A stretch of DNA of 64,000 bases from Drosophila persimilis (Eukaryota; Arthropoda; Insecta; Diptera; Drosophilidae). Under the pieces are notes generated by a model that worked only from the letters and a program-made list of their open reading frames with translations, ran no database searches and was not told the DNA's origin. Below are positions 50,287 through 62,920 of this stretch, one piece after another (position 1 is the first letter of the stretch; each line of letters opens with the position of its first letter). The stretch lies in assembly GCF_003286085.1 (NCBI RefSeq), contig NW_020825294.1:248001-312000 (forward strand), written 5' to 3'. Position numbers and translations under genes: made by a program.

Positions 50287-50356
50287 TAGAGAGAGAGAGA
50301 GACAGGGATAGATAAATAGAGAGGTAGAGAGAGAGTGAGAGTCAGATAGAGAGAGA
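50287..50356. repeat. GA-rich imperfect repeat
   Basis: Repeated GAGAGA blocks are interspersed with GATAGA and GTCAGATA. Confidence 0.75.
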
Positions 50357-51620
50357 ACCAAAGCCACACTGGGAGAGAGCTACAGCACATTGAATGCATA
50401 TATGTACATATATATGTAGTTGTAAATATCTAAACGTTTTGGATGAATTATTTTTTTAAATACAAATATTTTTCCACATTAAATAGCCTTTCGACAAATA
50501 ATAAAAAATAATAAAATAAAAAAAATAAAATCAATACAAAAAATATATATTTCCCCATTAAATAGACTTTAGACAAATAATTCCTATATCAGCTATATGA
50601 TATAGTGCTTCAATCGTGCCGGTTTCCACGAATGATCTGTTAATTCTTGAAAGAAAACACTCTATGCAGTATTTTAGCATTAATTTAATAGATTTCTGGC
50701 ATTCTTCAATCTTTTTAAAACAAAACTGTCTTTTAAATAAAGTAAAACCTTGATTTAATCCCCCATTCCGATCCCGACCATCCCCCAAAAGTCAATCAAT
50801 CAATAGAAATACCCAAAGAAAGTGGCAATAGCCAGCCAACCAATGTGTCAAGTACTTTCTTTCAGCCTCAAACAGTCTCCGGTGTGTGCCACTTTTATAG
50901 AATATTCCGAGAGAGAGAAAAAGAGACAACTAAATCAACCTAAATCCACAAAAGAAACAAAAAAATAGAAAGCAAAGAAAAGCGAAAGAAAAACCAGAGT
51001 CAGAGACTCATCAATAAGCCAGTCCAATAAACAGGATGTATGCTTGAAGGCGCCACAGAGGCAGCGCAGACCCGCAGGACAAGGACAAGGACTAGGACTA
51101 GGACTACGTTCTCCCCTTCAATCAGCGCGGCCAAGTGGAAAATGCCTTGGCATAGCACCCCGCCCCCCGGACACCTCTCTGACACCTTGTTACGGGGCAA
51201 ATAGACAGAGCATCATACGGGGAGGGGGAGGCGGGCAGGAAGAGGGAAAACCCAGAGACTTATTAACATTTAGATGAAATGCCATACAAAAACTAAAGAA
51301 CGGGGCAAGGAGAAAGCAGAGAGGAGTCAGCGGAGAAAGGTTTGCTTACTTTTTTGCATTTGAATGCCACAAAATACAGAGATATTCTATGGCAGATCTG
51401 GAGTTCGCTTCTTGGGTTAATGGAAGGTGGTTGGTCTTCCATTTGATTGCCAAATAATTTGCATTGACTAATGAAAGCAGCACTTTTCAAAAGCAGCACC
51501 AGCACAGGGCACAACTTTCTCTCAATGGTGGAACTTTCTCCCTTCGAAGAACTTCAAAACAGACCAAAAAGTTGACAAAATCTGCAAATTACATGCCCCG
51601 AGGAGGTCCTAACAACAACA

Positions 51621-51640
51621 GACAGACAGACAGACAGACA
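51621..51640. repeat. (GACA)5 microsatellite
   Basis: Five perfect tetramers. A second (GACA)n run lies near 57082-57100. Confidence 0.9.
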
Positions 51641-51883
51641 ATTGAGAAGGCAATTGTCTCAATTTTCCAGGGAGTTTTTTTTCCATTGTTTGGCTGTGAA
51701 TTTTCCTTGGTCTTTGGAGTCTAACGAGTGTGCATTGTTTGGGGGTTCCATTTAATCAGAGAATTTTCCGTATTTCTGTGGATAATATCCACTCCCTCCA
51801 AAGTACAGTCCCTGCTTGCTGCCACTCATTAGCCATGCACTCAACGTGCTAATGAGCTTCGCTTAGGCTTAAGGTCTCTCCCT

Positions 51884-51910
51884 CTCGCTCTCTCTCTCTC
51901 TCTCTCTCTG
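51884..51910. repeat. (CT)n microsatellite
   Basis: Dinucleotide run of about 12 units with one CG interruption at its start. Confidence 0.85.
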
Positions 51911-53118
51911 TCTCTGGTTTGGGCCAATAAAATTGTAACAAGAATTGCATGATTAGTGTAGTAGTAAATGCTTCTCCTCTTGGCCATAAAACAGCGCCCA
52001 ACAAAACCACTCACATGGTCAGAAAGAGGAGCTTAGGCCCCGAAAATAAACGAATGCTGAGGAGGCTTCAGCTGTAATCTTGGATAAAAGACACCGAAAA
52101 AAAACAAAGAAAATCGCTTAAGACAGCAAAAGTGTAGGAATACGAGAGTATCTTTGGCATAAGATTGGATTTAGGTGGAAATGACAATGAGCTGCGGTAG
52201 GGAGGGATTCTCCAAGGAAGGAGATCCCTAAGAATAAAGAATATTGAGAGCCCTGAAAGGTATATCCATGAAAGGGCAACCAGCAGGCGGAATTATCTAC
52301 CAAAAGAGTGGATCAATTCTAAGAGGAGAAGGTGTGGTACTAAAAGAGTGGAGAAACTCTGAGAATATTGGATAATTTTCTAATTTTCCTTCAGAAAGTA
52401 TTCTCCACTGAAGCATTCTCCAATCCCTCCTTTCTCCTCTTTGCAGGGTATCAAAAAACACACACTTAAACACAAATCTATGGCTGAATAATGAACTCAA
52501 AGCTGCGGTAGGGAGCTCTCTTTTCTGTAACTGAATCAAGATACAAGATACACTCGTATTGTGTGTGTGTGTGTGCCACAATAATCGTAAATATGCAACG
52601 CAAACGCTTTCGGGTTGGGGGGGTGGTGGAATAAACTAAAAGATAAACTGGGAATAAAATAAAATACCGCAAAACGAAAGAGAGGAATACCTTGTAGGAT
52701 CTCTGGGATACCTCTAGTTTATATCAATGATTGGTTTATGCTTGCAGATGTATCTTTTTATAGTGACTCCACTGAAAGATACTTGCTTTTTCCGTTCGGA
52801 ATAACAACCGCTTCCTTGACTCTTAATAAAACAATAAATCCCACTTCCCCCCGTCGCAGAGAGAGAGAGAGGGAGGGCGAAATCTGCTGCTGCTTTTATT
52901 AAAATGAAAGAAAATTACGCTTCAGTCATGCGTGTGGCACATAAACAAGTGCCGCACGGGGTGTGTGGCAGTATTTGCTTACACTGTGGTTTCCTGCCAC
53001 ACAGAAGAAGAAAGTTTCCTTCGTTCCTTCCTTCGTGGGGGGGTTTTCCCTGTCCTTTTTCTGCCTCCACCAATCAATCTTTATAAAGTGCGCTAATTAT
53101 ACGCATTAATAATGACAG

Positions 53119-53172
53119 CAGATCTCGCAGGACGAGGGCCGGGATATGGAGCAACACGTACAACGCTTTGCG
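53119..53172 (+). other. Candidate 54-bp micro-exon
   Basis: On the plus strand AATGACAG is followed by 18 codons with mixed but mostly G/C-ending codons (QISQDEGRDMEQHVQRFA), then GCG|GTGCGT, a possible donor. The length is a multiple of three, the composition is unlike its AT-rich surroundings, and both boundaries look like splice sites. No flanking exon of a plus-strand gene was found. The minus strand is also open here, so this remains a candidate only. Confidence 0.2.
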
Positions 53173-54269
53173 GTGCGTATACTTAATGTTAAAGCTGAGT
53201 CGACTTAAAGGGGCGGAAAGACACTCCCGTTTCGCGTGTCACTTGACTTTCGCCCCTTCGTTATTCAAATTTCAATTGGAATCCGTCTTTGTCTGTTGTC
53301 AGATACAAATGCTTTACATCCCGCAGATATATTTACGGCAGGAGCCAGGGACCTCTGCAACTGATTTTTAATTTCTCCTCTTTTTTTGCACCTTTTCGAC
53401 GACGCGACGATGCGACGACAGCAAATTATTCGCACTAAATGGCGGAGGAGGGGAAAACTACACGCCACTACATCTACGATGTGCCCACAGCAAGGAATGA
53501 ATGTAAAACAAGTCCTGCCACAAGGGGACGCGGCAGCAGAAAATAACTTGCAATTAGTTGGATGTCAGGAGCCATGTCTGTGGCTTGCTCTTGGAAAATA
53601 TTCCCCAGGAAAACAACCCACCACACACACACACATATTCTATAAATACGAAATCACGTCTACTACGTGGAGAGAGTTTTCCTTTCTCTGGCCGGAAAAG
53701 CCACTTGAACTTGAGCTTGAAATACTGGCATCGCAAAAATTGAATTGGAAAACGGAAAACAAAATTGTTTAGTAGAAAATTGAGTAAAATTTATAGACAA
53801 AACCTTCCGGCAAAATGTTCAAAAAATATACAAAAATTTCTTTAAGAACCTCCCAAAAGTTTAAGTCCACAAAATCTCTGTTGTATTAACCCTAGACTGC
53901 CGCTTATCTATTGATAATTATATTGAAAATAAACCCACGCATCCTTTCAACCTTTTCACACACCTGCCACTTCCCCCCCACCACAAAGAAAAGGATAGAC
54001 CTCCGAACCCGAACCGAATCTCATTATTATGCACAAGCTGTTCCCGAGAGCTGAAAATTACATTTTGATGTCCTACATCGTTGGAGGTTTTGTTGATATT
54101 TTAATGGATTTGCCTTGCCATCGAGGAAATATTCGACGCCCCGAAGGCTGTCACATTGAATTTGCATGCATTTGCCTTTTGAATTGAGTGCGAAGCCAAC
54201 CGCAGGTGAAGGTCTCCTATCAGCAGTAGATCAGCACCGAAAAAACGAAAAAAACGGATGGAAAGGCAA

Positions 54270-54800
54270 AACAAATTTTATAGAAAAAATATACAAAAAA
54301 TAAAATAAAATCAAATATAATGTTAGGTATGGGGGGCTGCCCAGTAATCTCTTCTCTACATTCGCTTTATCAAGTTCGCCCAGGGAAAAAAAGCCCAGAG
54401 CCTCAAATTGTTGGATGTGGATTCAAATAGTATTTATGACATTATTGCCCAGAGAGTGGAAATATTTAAATGATATGTCTTTCGACTTACATTTGGACAA
54501 TAATTTTTAAATATCTGATCTAAATATATTTAATATTGGGACTAAATATATTTCATATTTAAAATAAATATTTAAAATATACATATTTAATATTTAAATA
54601 ACATATTTATATTCATATATGTATATTTCCTACAAATTTAAAATAATATATTTATTTTAGTGTATTTTATATTTAAATCAAATAAGGGCCGTATTGAAAA
54701 ACCTTAACACTAAATTTATATTTAATTCCATGTAAGTTCTATTTAATTTCACTATTTTTGTATTTAAGAACCAAATATTTAATTTTAAATATGCATGTGT
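54270..54800. repeat. AT-rich low-complexity block
   Basis: More than 500 bp consist mostly of permutations of ATATTTAAAT and TATTTAA, with a few GC-containing islands. No regular period could be fixed. Confidence 0.7.
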
Positions 54801-54899
54801 TTGGTTTACTGTCATTTTTTTCTCAGTGCAGCAGGTTATTTTCCCGCTTACTTGTATTTGAATCGGAAGATTAGAAAAAAGATTGAGAGGAGACTACAA

Positions 54900-55375
54900 A
54901 ATAAAGAAATAATAATACATACAAATAATATTTGAAGTTCCTACAGCAGCCGTTCCATAATGTATCAGTGCACACAGCTTTGAAAGGAGAGCAAGCCAAT
55001 GTCATTGAACAACGAGCGGGAACGTTGCGAGCCGCGGCAAGGATCGCGGCTCTACTTTTGTACCCTATACTCAGTCAGTACAAACGTGAAATTAGGATTT
55101 ATGTTATACATATATTTGTATATTTTGTATGTATATTTATGTTATAGGAATGGAAACGTTTCTGTCTGGCTGTTACACACATCCAAATCTACCACAAAAC
55201 TATTAAAACCCCTAAATTCTTCGAGTAAAAAATCAAAATAAAATGCAAAGTTAGTACAGCGGACGTTCCACCAAGCATCAGGGCTCACACCTCTGAAATT
55301 TCGTAGTAAAAAATTCAAATAAACTTCAAATGTAGCCGCCCCATCAAGCATCAGGGGTCCCTCCCTCCACTAATC
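54900..55375. repeat. Clustered diverged repeats resembling a dispersed-element remnant
   Basis: Three related segments at about 54932-54983, 55243-55297 and 55326-55360 share (C/G)CCGTTCCA or GCCGCCCCAT, then (A/C)AGCATCAG or TGTATCAG, then a CACA...TTTGAAA-type end. The second and third form a tandem pair of about 84 bp period that also shares AGTAAAAAATCAAA. Between copies 1 and 2 lies GAACGTTGCGAGCCGCGGC, a TTTGTACCCTATACTCAGTC segment and GAAACGTTTCTGTCTGGC. These resemble pieces of dispersed elements seen in fly genomes, but no element was identified. Confidence 0.45.
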
Positions 55376-56101
55376 CCTCTCCTAATTGTTCATTAAATCC
55401 CCTTTTTGGACACCCCATTGGGCACACACACATTCATCTTCTGTGGAGCGGTGAGGGGGGAGGGATGGGGACCCAAGTTCCTCTTCACACGCATCCCAGC
55501 CATAAATTCCAATTAATTTGTCGCATTCCATCTTCCCCCCGCCCCTCCACGCCGCAGTCCTTGGCCTTTTTATTATCTTTTTTCGGCACCCTCCTCTCTG
55601 GAAGAATAAGCAAATCATTGTTTTATTGCAATTTAATTTTGCTTTTCTCCCCGCAATAAATAAATAAAAAGGAAACACACACAGGAAAACGAAAAAAGGG
55701 AAACAGCTAAAAAGAAAAAGAAAGAAAGAAATCCGAAATCAAGTGAAAAGCTTGGCGTTATTTATTTACAACAAATTGCCCGATTACGTTGCGGATTTCC
55801 TCAAGGAAAATTGGGGGAAAAACGAAAGAAATGAAAAATCATATCAATATTTAAAGACACTGCCGCTGGAAGGGTTTCTGGGCAGGGGGTGTGGGGTGTG
55901 GGTAAATTCCATTATAAATGTGTCAAAAAATGCCATCAAATATGCAATAATGGTCAGTCCGTCAGGCAGCAGCAAGGGGATCGAATTAGGGGTTAGGTTT
56001 CCCACTGCCAATGCCAATGCCACTTCTATTTTCCGGTATTTTCCTCGACGACTCCGAATGTAGTGCCAAACGACGCCATGAAATGCCAAACAGACAATGG
56101 G

Positions 56102-56137
56102 CTCCGACTCCGACTCTGACTCCGGACTCCGGACTCC
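56102..56137. repeat. CTCCGA/CTCCGGA short tandem repeat
   Basis: Imperfect 6-7 bp units (CTCCGA, CTCTGA, CTCCGGA) in tandem. Confidence 0.75.
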
Positions 56138-56191
56138 TTGTGGCTTTATTGCATGCAAATATACAACCGGGCAGAGCATGCACCATGCCAT

Positions 56192-56216
56192 CATGCAACC
56201 ATGCAACCATGCAACC
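56192..56216. repeat. (CATGCAAC)3 repeat
   Basis: Three perfect 8-bp units followed by CAACC. Confidence 0.85.
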
Positions 56217-57919
56217 AACCAGCCAGACAGTTGGCCGAGACACGTGAAATGATGTGCAAATCTTATTAACAATTGCTGCCAGTAGCAGGCCACACAGAAG
56301 GAGCACAGAGCACTCGGCAGAGTGGCTTCCACTTTGTGCTGCCTTTATTCGGAGGCGCCTCCTCTCACCCCACGTACCCCACGGACTCCACCGACTCCAA
56401 GGGGTAGTTGCATTTGTGTTGAGTGCAGTTTTGTTGCCTGCCCCTTTGAGGGTTTTTGCTGGTTAGGAAAACGGCTGTTGCAGGCATCCACAGAGAGAGT
56501 GAGGCATGGATCCATTTAAGGTATGGTTAAACCCGTCCGGAGGGGGGTTTCGTGTGGAAATTGCATAGGCAATGAGGTGTAACCATACAGAAGGATGAAA
56601 GGTGCAGAGCACATACCCATATCTTCTGTATCTTTAAAGAAAAGTTGAATCCCCAAAAAGGAAACCGCCTTTAAAGTCTTTTGCTTCAACTAAAACTAGA
56701 ACCCAGAAAAATCTCTTGTTTAATGCTTTGGCCCTGCAGAATTATGTATGCCAAGTGCTGGGGTTTCTCCCCATTAAAATCAACTAATAAATATCCACAG
56801 AGGACCAAAAGAGGAACCCTCGAAGGAAGAGCCAAGGACCGGAGTCCCCGACGGATATTAAACACTTAAATGTTGGCATAATTTTTACTCCGAGAGGCGA
56901 CGGCGGCGGCTAAGTATTTAATTTAATGCGTGGGCCAGCCATGACAGCCCCTTTTCCCCTGCCTCCATCGACCAGAAGCCAAGCTGGAAACAAATAAATT
57001 GAGAGCCAGGAAGCTATGGAGAGAGAGAGAGAGATGGAGCCCTCTGTCTGTGGAGGGCGAGGAGTGACCCAACAGTTGGATAGACAGACAGACAGACAGG
57101 AGCATCTAGGGGGTTGTTTGGTATCCATGCCCCCCGCTTTCCCCATATATATATGGGGCTAGTGGATGGCAAATTAAAGATTAAACGCAAGCGAAAATAT
57201 TCGGGGAGTCCAGTGTCCAATGTCCGTCTGACTAGACAGGCCAGACAGATGCCAAAAGGATGTGCGGGGGGGAGGAGCAGGGTCCAAGTCAAACAAAAGC
57301 TAAATGAAATGAAGGCACGCTTTATCCACCCCCTCCCAGCCCCACCCAGGATGTGCTTCCTGAGGAATGAAGCAGTCAAAAGGTCGAGGTGGGCCCCCCC
57401 CATCCCCCACCCAACATGAGGTTCCAATTTATGCGCATTATTAAAGTAAACGCATGAAATTCCATGCCAGTCCACCAGAAGGTAGAAGGATACCTTTCCC
57501 CCCACCACCACTAGAAATGCTTTCTGCTTTCTCCCCGCCTGTGTCTGTGTCTGTGTCTGGGCCACGTTTTTGCGAATAAGTGTCCGAAAACGTACATTTA
57601 TTTATTTAGATTTTAGTTAAAGGCAACATGGGATTGTCTCGGGAATTGGGGATGGCATTAGAGGAGCCCAAAAAAAGACTTGGAACACAGGAAATCCTTC
57701 AGCAAATAATTCCATCAGAATCCCTCCTCTTCATAAAATCATTGCTTCATTAACCTTTGAACTTTGTAGGGCCATAAAACGGGATTTATGCACACCGCCA
57801 ATACCAGAAATTATAAGTTTTTAATATACAAAATATACTGCCAGGGAGGCAGGAACCTCTATAATGAGGAGACCTGCTGCAGTGCGTCACATTAAGTGCG
57901 GGCCATTTAATGGGGGCCC

Positions 57920-57943
57920 AGAGAGAGAGAGAGAGAGAGAGAG
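57920..57943. repeat. (GA)n microsatellite
   Basis: About 12 GA units. Confidence 0.9.
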
Positions 57944-59480
57944 TCAGAGGGCCAACAATAGGCATAAAAATCAATTATGAACCATTAGGCAGGCAGGCAG
58001 GCCAAAAGCAGCAGAAAAGCGGAACAAAGGGCCCGAACAGGAGCAGAAGCCACGCAGAACGAAGAAGGCCAAAGAGGAGCAAAGAGGAGCAGCATAACGA
58101 AGGCCAGGAGGGCCAAGAGTGAAGGTCATAAATCATCTGGTGGCCAGGCTGTTGCTTCCTTCAGAGACGCTCTCCCCTGGCCTCCTCCCTTGCCCACAAT
58201 TCCCCACAGTTGTTCACGCATTAAATATTTATTTAGCAAGATTTTAATGGAGCTCCCCCAAATAAGTTAAGGCCACCCACTAAAGCAGAAGGTGGCTGCT
58301 CAAACACGTGTTCTCTGAGAGGCCATGGAGGGCTGTGCATTTGACAGCTGTGTAGGCGAGCGGGCCAGAGAGCGGGACAGACAGCTTTTTCATTTCATTT
58401 CGTGCGGAAATTAAATGCATATTTGACCTATATTTAAATTTTTGAGGCAGACAGCAGCCGAAAAGCCGAGGAAGTCGAGACGGAAACGAGACTGGAAATT
58501 GCCGAATGGCATCTAATTTATTGTGAAAGATTTTTCAAATCATTTAATGGGGCACACCAGGGCTGCGAGGCAACAGATGATGTCAGAGAAGGAGGATGGG
58601 GAATGAAGATATTTGAGTGCTTAAGAGATGCTTTACAGGGAGCTTGGGAAATATTATGACTGGTAGATCGAAAATAGAACTGTCTATTGAGGAAACATGA
58701 GCTGGAAAGGGGTTACACTTTCAGATTTACGAGTAAAATAAAATGTTCTCCTTGAAACGGATAATATTCCATCGAAATACAATCTATTCTATTCTTTAGA
58801 TTCCCTTTTAACCATTAAATGTCTTTAAAGAGTATCCCAATACCCCTGGAATGTCTTTAAGGAGTCTCCAAAGTCAAATATTGAACCACAAAAGACTCTA
58901 CAACGTTTTTGTCGAGGTACACTTTCCTATACATACTCTTCTCTATTCTGCCTATAATTATGATACGATTGCAATGATTTCTGGCATTCTAATAGATCAA
59001 ACCATTATAAATTATTCTGCATTATCCAGTGTTTTGTATCTTTAAAATTGTGCCTACTCAAGGCCCTCTTTTAATGGCACTCTTTTTCGTAGCATTTCCT
59101 CTTTAAGTCCTTAAGAATATTGCCCCACAACCATTAGCAAAAGCCCTTTTCCCTTTTTCCACTCACGCAAATCCCCCTATTAATTTAAATTTATATGTTT
59201 TCGACCAGCAACAGCCGCCTCTTCATAGAATTACCCATTTAATTGGCTCACTGCCCACTCCCTCAGCCCCATTCCATCCTACGTTCACCTGATCCCTCTC
59301 TGCCTCTCCTTCCACCACAAATTGCCGCACAGAAGCCGCTCATTAACCATAAAAATAGTCACATCCGAGAGCCAAGTGGCAATTAAATGCCCGAAACACA
59401 GAGCATAATCAGTCATAAAAGGGAGGGACAGTCTTGGGGGAGACCAGCAGCAACGTGAGAGGCATGTCAAGAAGGTGGCA

Positions 59481-59522
59481 GGACACACCACAGGACACAC
59501 CACAGGACACTCCACAGGACAC
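59481..59522. repeat. 12-bp minisatellite (GGACACACCACA)3.5
   Basis: Three and a half nearly perfect 12-mers, with one A to T change in the third. Confidence 0.85.
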
Positions 59523-60439
59523 AAAAGTATCACATGACCAAATTGGAATACATTCGAATAAGTTTGCTAATTAGCGCTTAACGAGAGATAATACAAAGAA
59601 AAATTAGGTACTAAGAGTAGGTAAGAAGGACGCTGAATACTCGTTAGATGCCTCCCTTAAATAGGGTATCTTCTAGTCGCAAAACAAAGTAAAATCGACC
59701 AAAAACTGCGGGGGCCAACAGAAAGTTTCTTCTTCCGCCAGACAGATGTGAATTTTCCCCAGGGATTTGTCTGCCGCCGCATCAACAATGGCAGCATCAT
59801 CATCATCATCCATGAGCCTCATCTGCATTGGCTGCCAAAAATCTAGGGGAAAACTTATTGCCGCCAGAAGGCAAATGCCACAAAAGCGGAGGCCCCGAAA
59901 ACTCGCTGCAGCAGCACCGAAATATTGTTGCGAAAATTGCAAATTGCATGTCAAAAATACAGTCAGAGATGTGACGTTTTATCAACATAAAATTGTGTAT
60001 CGGATGGAAAAAATTTTTGAGGAAGATGGCGAAGCACAACGCAGATACAGATACAGATGCAGAGGAGGAATGCCTGCCTGGCTGTGTGTAGCTTTCAAAT
60101 TACTTCAAACTGTTTGACTTAATGGCGCGACGCTCAGATTGGCAGCAAACAGACGTCTAGGGAGATACTGTATATATATGTATGTATCTGCATGCCCCGC
60201 TCTATGTGGCAGATGAGGCCGGGCAGCGTACAGATGGATGGAACTACTCCTCAAATGGTCTTTCTTTCAAACTGAAATTATGCGTTTGCTCTAGGAATCA
60301 AAGGAAAGCGGGAGAAAAGCTTATGGCCATACGAAAAGTCGAACAGTAAATACTCTTTAAATGATTTAAACCGATTTTTATAAGAAATTTATGGATTGGA
60401 ATTTAATGATTCATTTTCCATTTTATCGACCATTCTTTT

Positions 60440-61185
60440 TATCAATTCATTTCTTAGGAAAAAAAGCTTTAACAAGAATACCAATATCCCAAAGCTGAAA
60501 CAAAAAGTTCATCGATTTTAGTAATTATCGATTGTCTTATTTACGTCTCTTAAAAACGCTGTTTATTTTTTAATGATATTTGATCGATTAGTTTCTTAAG
60601 ATGGATACAATTATTGGAGTTTATCAATTAAATTTATTTGTACTGATTAATATTTATCGATTCAATTTAGCGTTTAATTTATTAAGAAAGAAGAATACCA
60701 ATATTTCTCTTCTGAATTCGATTGTCTTATTTACTGTGTCTTAAAACCGATTATGATGGGAGGTTTTTCGATACATTTTATTTTTGATTTATTTTGTATC
60801 GATTCATTTTTTAAGAAAGATTATAAAACCTATTTCGATTAGAAGTTTACTGGAATTTATCAATTCATTTTATTTGAAACGATTAATACTTTTCGATTAA
60901 TTTTTTAGAAGATAAAGAAGAATATTTATATTTCTCTTCTAAAAACAGGAAATGTATCGATTTAGCACTCATCGGCTTTAATAGCAGTTATCGATTATCT
61001 TATTTACTGTCTTTTAATGCGTTTTTTATAGGCAATTAAGCGATGCTTTTGTATTATTTTGAGGATTTTGTATTGATTAATTTCTTAAGAAAGATTATAT
61101 TTTTCTATAGGAAATCGGAATTGGAAATTTATCGACTGGGCATTCCTCGGTTTTATAGCAGTTATCGATTTTCTTTTACAGTCAC
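60440..61185. repeat. Diverged long tandem repeat with ATCGATT cores
   Basis: Blocks of the form (G)TTATCGATT(G/A/T)TCTTATTTACTGTC recur near 60526, 60718, 60988 and 61162, and AAGAATACCAATAT-type blocks recur near 60474, 60690 and 60923. The clearest pair, about 60948-61012 and 61123-61184, is about 175 bp apart. It shares GGAAAT(G/T)TATCGA, CATCGG or CCTCGG, TAGCAGTTATCGATT and a final GTC. The array is old, with many indels. Confidence 0.6.
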
Positions 61186-62238
61186 CAACAAACCTCAAAG
61201 CAAAGGAAATATACCCTCTCGACGGTCATAAAGCAGCTAAAAGGATTGGGCAAAGGAAAAGCAATGTCGGCAATGCCAAGTTTTTCCCCACAGACCCTTC
61301 CTTTGTTCCTCCCCCTGTCTATCCATATTTTCCCTGCCACATTTTGCCATCTTTTACTACAGAAGAAATCTCCTCTTTAAGTAGAGGAGTTCCTTCCAAG
61401 TCGCACTTACAGAACTCTTCCAAAGTACTTCATCATTTTTATTGCCATGAGAGAGCGACTCCTTTCGCGGACTTTTTATCCTTTTTTTCCGTATTTGACT
61501 AACGATTTGATGACGTTGATGGCTCTTTGAAATGCAGTGTCGCGACGACGACAGAGAACTGCAACTCCAACTGCAGACAGTGCAGACATGGCAGGGTCTT
61601 CCCTCTTCCCAGAGCTGTTCCCAGGAAGCGGAAATGAAAAACCATAATGTAAGCGAATATTTACAAGCTTTGGCAACGGTTTGCTCCGTGGTGCTGGGCT
61701 CCACCACTCCCTCCCTCCCTTATCGCCTTAAAGAAATCGATTTAATTTCATTTGCAAAGCGATTTTCACTTACAAGAAAATGTGATTACGCAAATTTTCA
61801 ATTTGAAAACGATAACGTAAATTGGCAGCCAGAAAATGTGGCGGGGGCAAAATGCTACTCCATGGCGTACTGGAGCAGAGGATAAGCCTGTTAAACGATT
61901 GGAAAATTGTTCTACATGAAAATGGAAGGGGAAATCAAGGGGAAAGATAAGCCTCCTGCCTACTGTCTCCTGCCTCCCTTTTGTGTCTCGCGGGTATTTT
62001 AACTGTCTCTCTGCATAATTTTTTATTACGTGCTGAAGGTGGAACAAAGTCCTTATCGATGCTGCATTTAATGGCTAAAGATTGGGGATAAAGCCATTGG
62101 CATGGTCTTCTTTTGTTAGACTTTAAAATTGAAGCCCAAAATCCGCTCTGAAATCCAAATCTAAATGCAGAAACATGTTAACATTTGTCCAGCGACCGCC
62201 GGCTGCAGCAACAACAATTTCCGTATTTCCGTGTGGCA

Positions 62239-62310
62239 CCCCCCCCCCCCACAAGGGGACTCCACACCTGTGCTGCGGGGATGGGGGGCTGGGGGGCTGG
62301 GGGCTGGCAC
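62239..62310. repeat. Poly-C run and G-rich (GGGGGGCT)n tract
   Basis: A run of about 12 C is followed 30 bp later by GGGGATGGGGGGCTGGGG and further GGGCTGG units, a canonical four-run G-quadruplex motif. Confidence 0.8.
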
Positions 62311-62883
62311 TTAATTAAGTTTCAATACAACTCGAATGGCACATCCTCTCGAATATCATCGAATGGCGACCACCAGCACCGCAGCAAAGCACAAACTCAA
62401 TGCCGCAACCACTAAAAGTCGGTTTCCCCGTGCCCCTGCCACCGTATTGGGGATAGTATTTGTCGTATTTGTACATTGCTGTACGGTTTTTGATTTGCGG
62501 ATACCAAAAAACTACTCAGGAAAATGCGAAAATCTGGTACAGCAGTAGTTTTTGGGCTCTAGAAGCTTTAAATACCCTCACAGATCCATTGGTGGCGTTA
62601 TATATCGGAAAATATCATCCAAGTTGTAGAGAATCTTCCATGAAAAGGGTTCTCTTTCTATAGGGCATAGATTCAGGCAGATATGTGCCACATTTCCCCT
62701 ACCAAAATGGCAACAATTCGATTCGATCTTGTTCTAAAAATATATTTTATTCCTACAAACATCTTCCCTTATTTAAGCATTCCAAAGCCTCTTCTTCCCC
62801 TTTCGGAAAACTATTGCAAATTGTTACAAATTTCACTGCAAACTGTTTTGACATTTGGATATGTATCGTAAATTCCAGGAAAA

Positions 62884-62888
<5 letters not shown>

Positions 62889-62914
<26 letters not shown>
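62889..62914. repeat. (GA)n microsatellite
   Basis: About 12 GA units. Confidence 0.9.
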
Positions 62915-62920
<6 letters not shown>

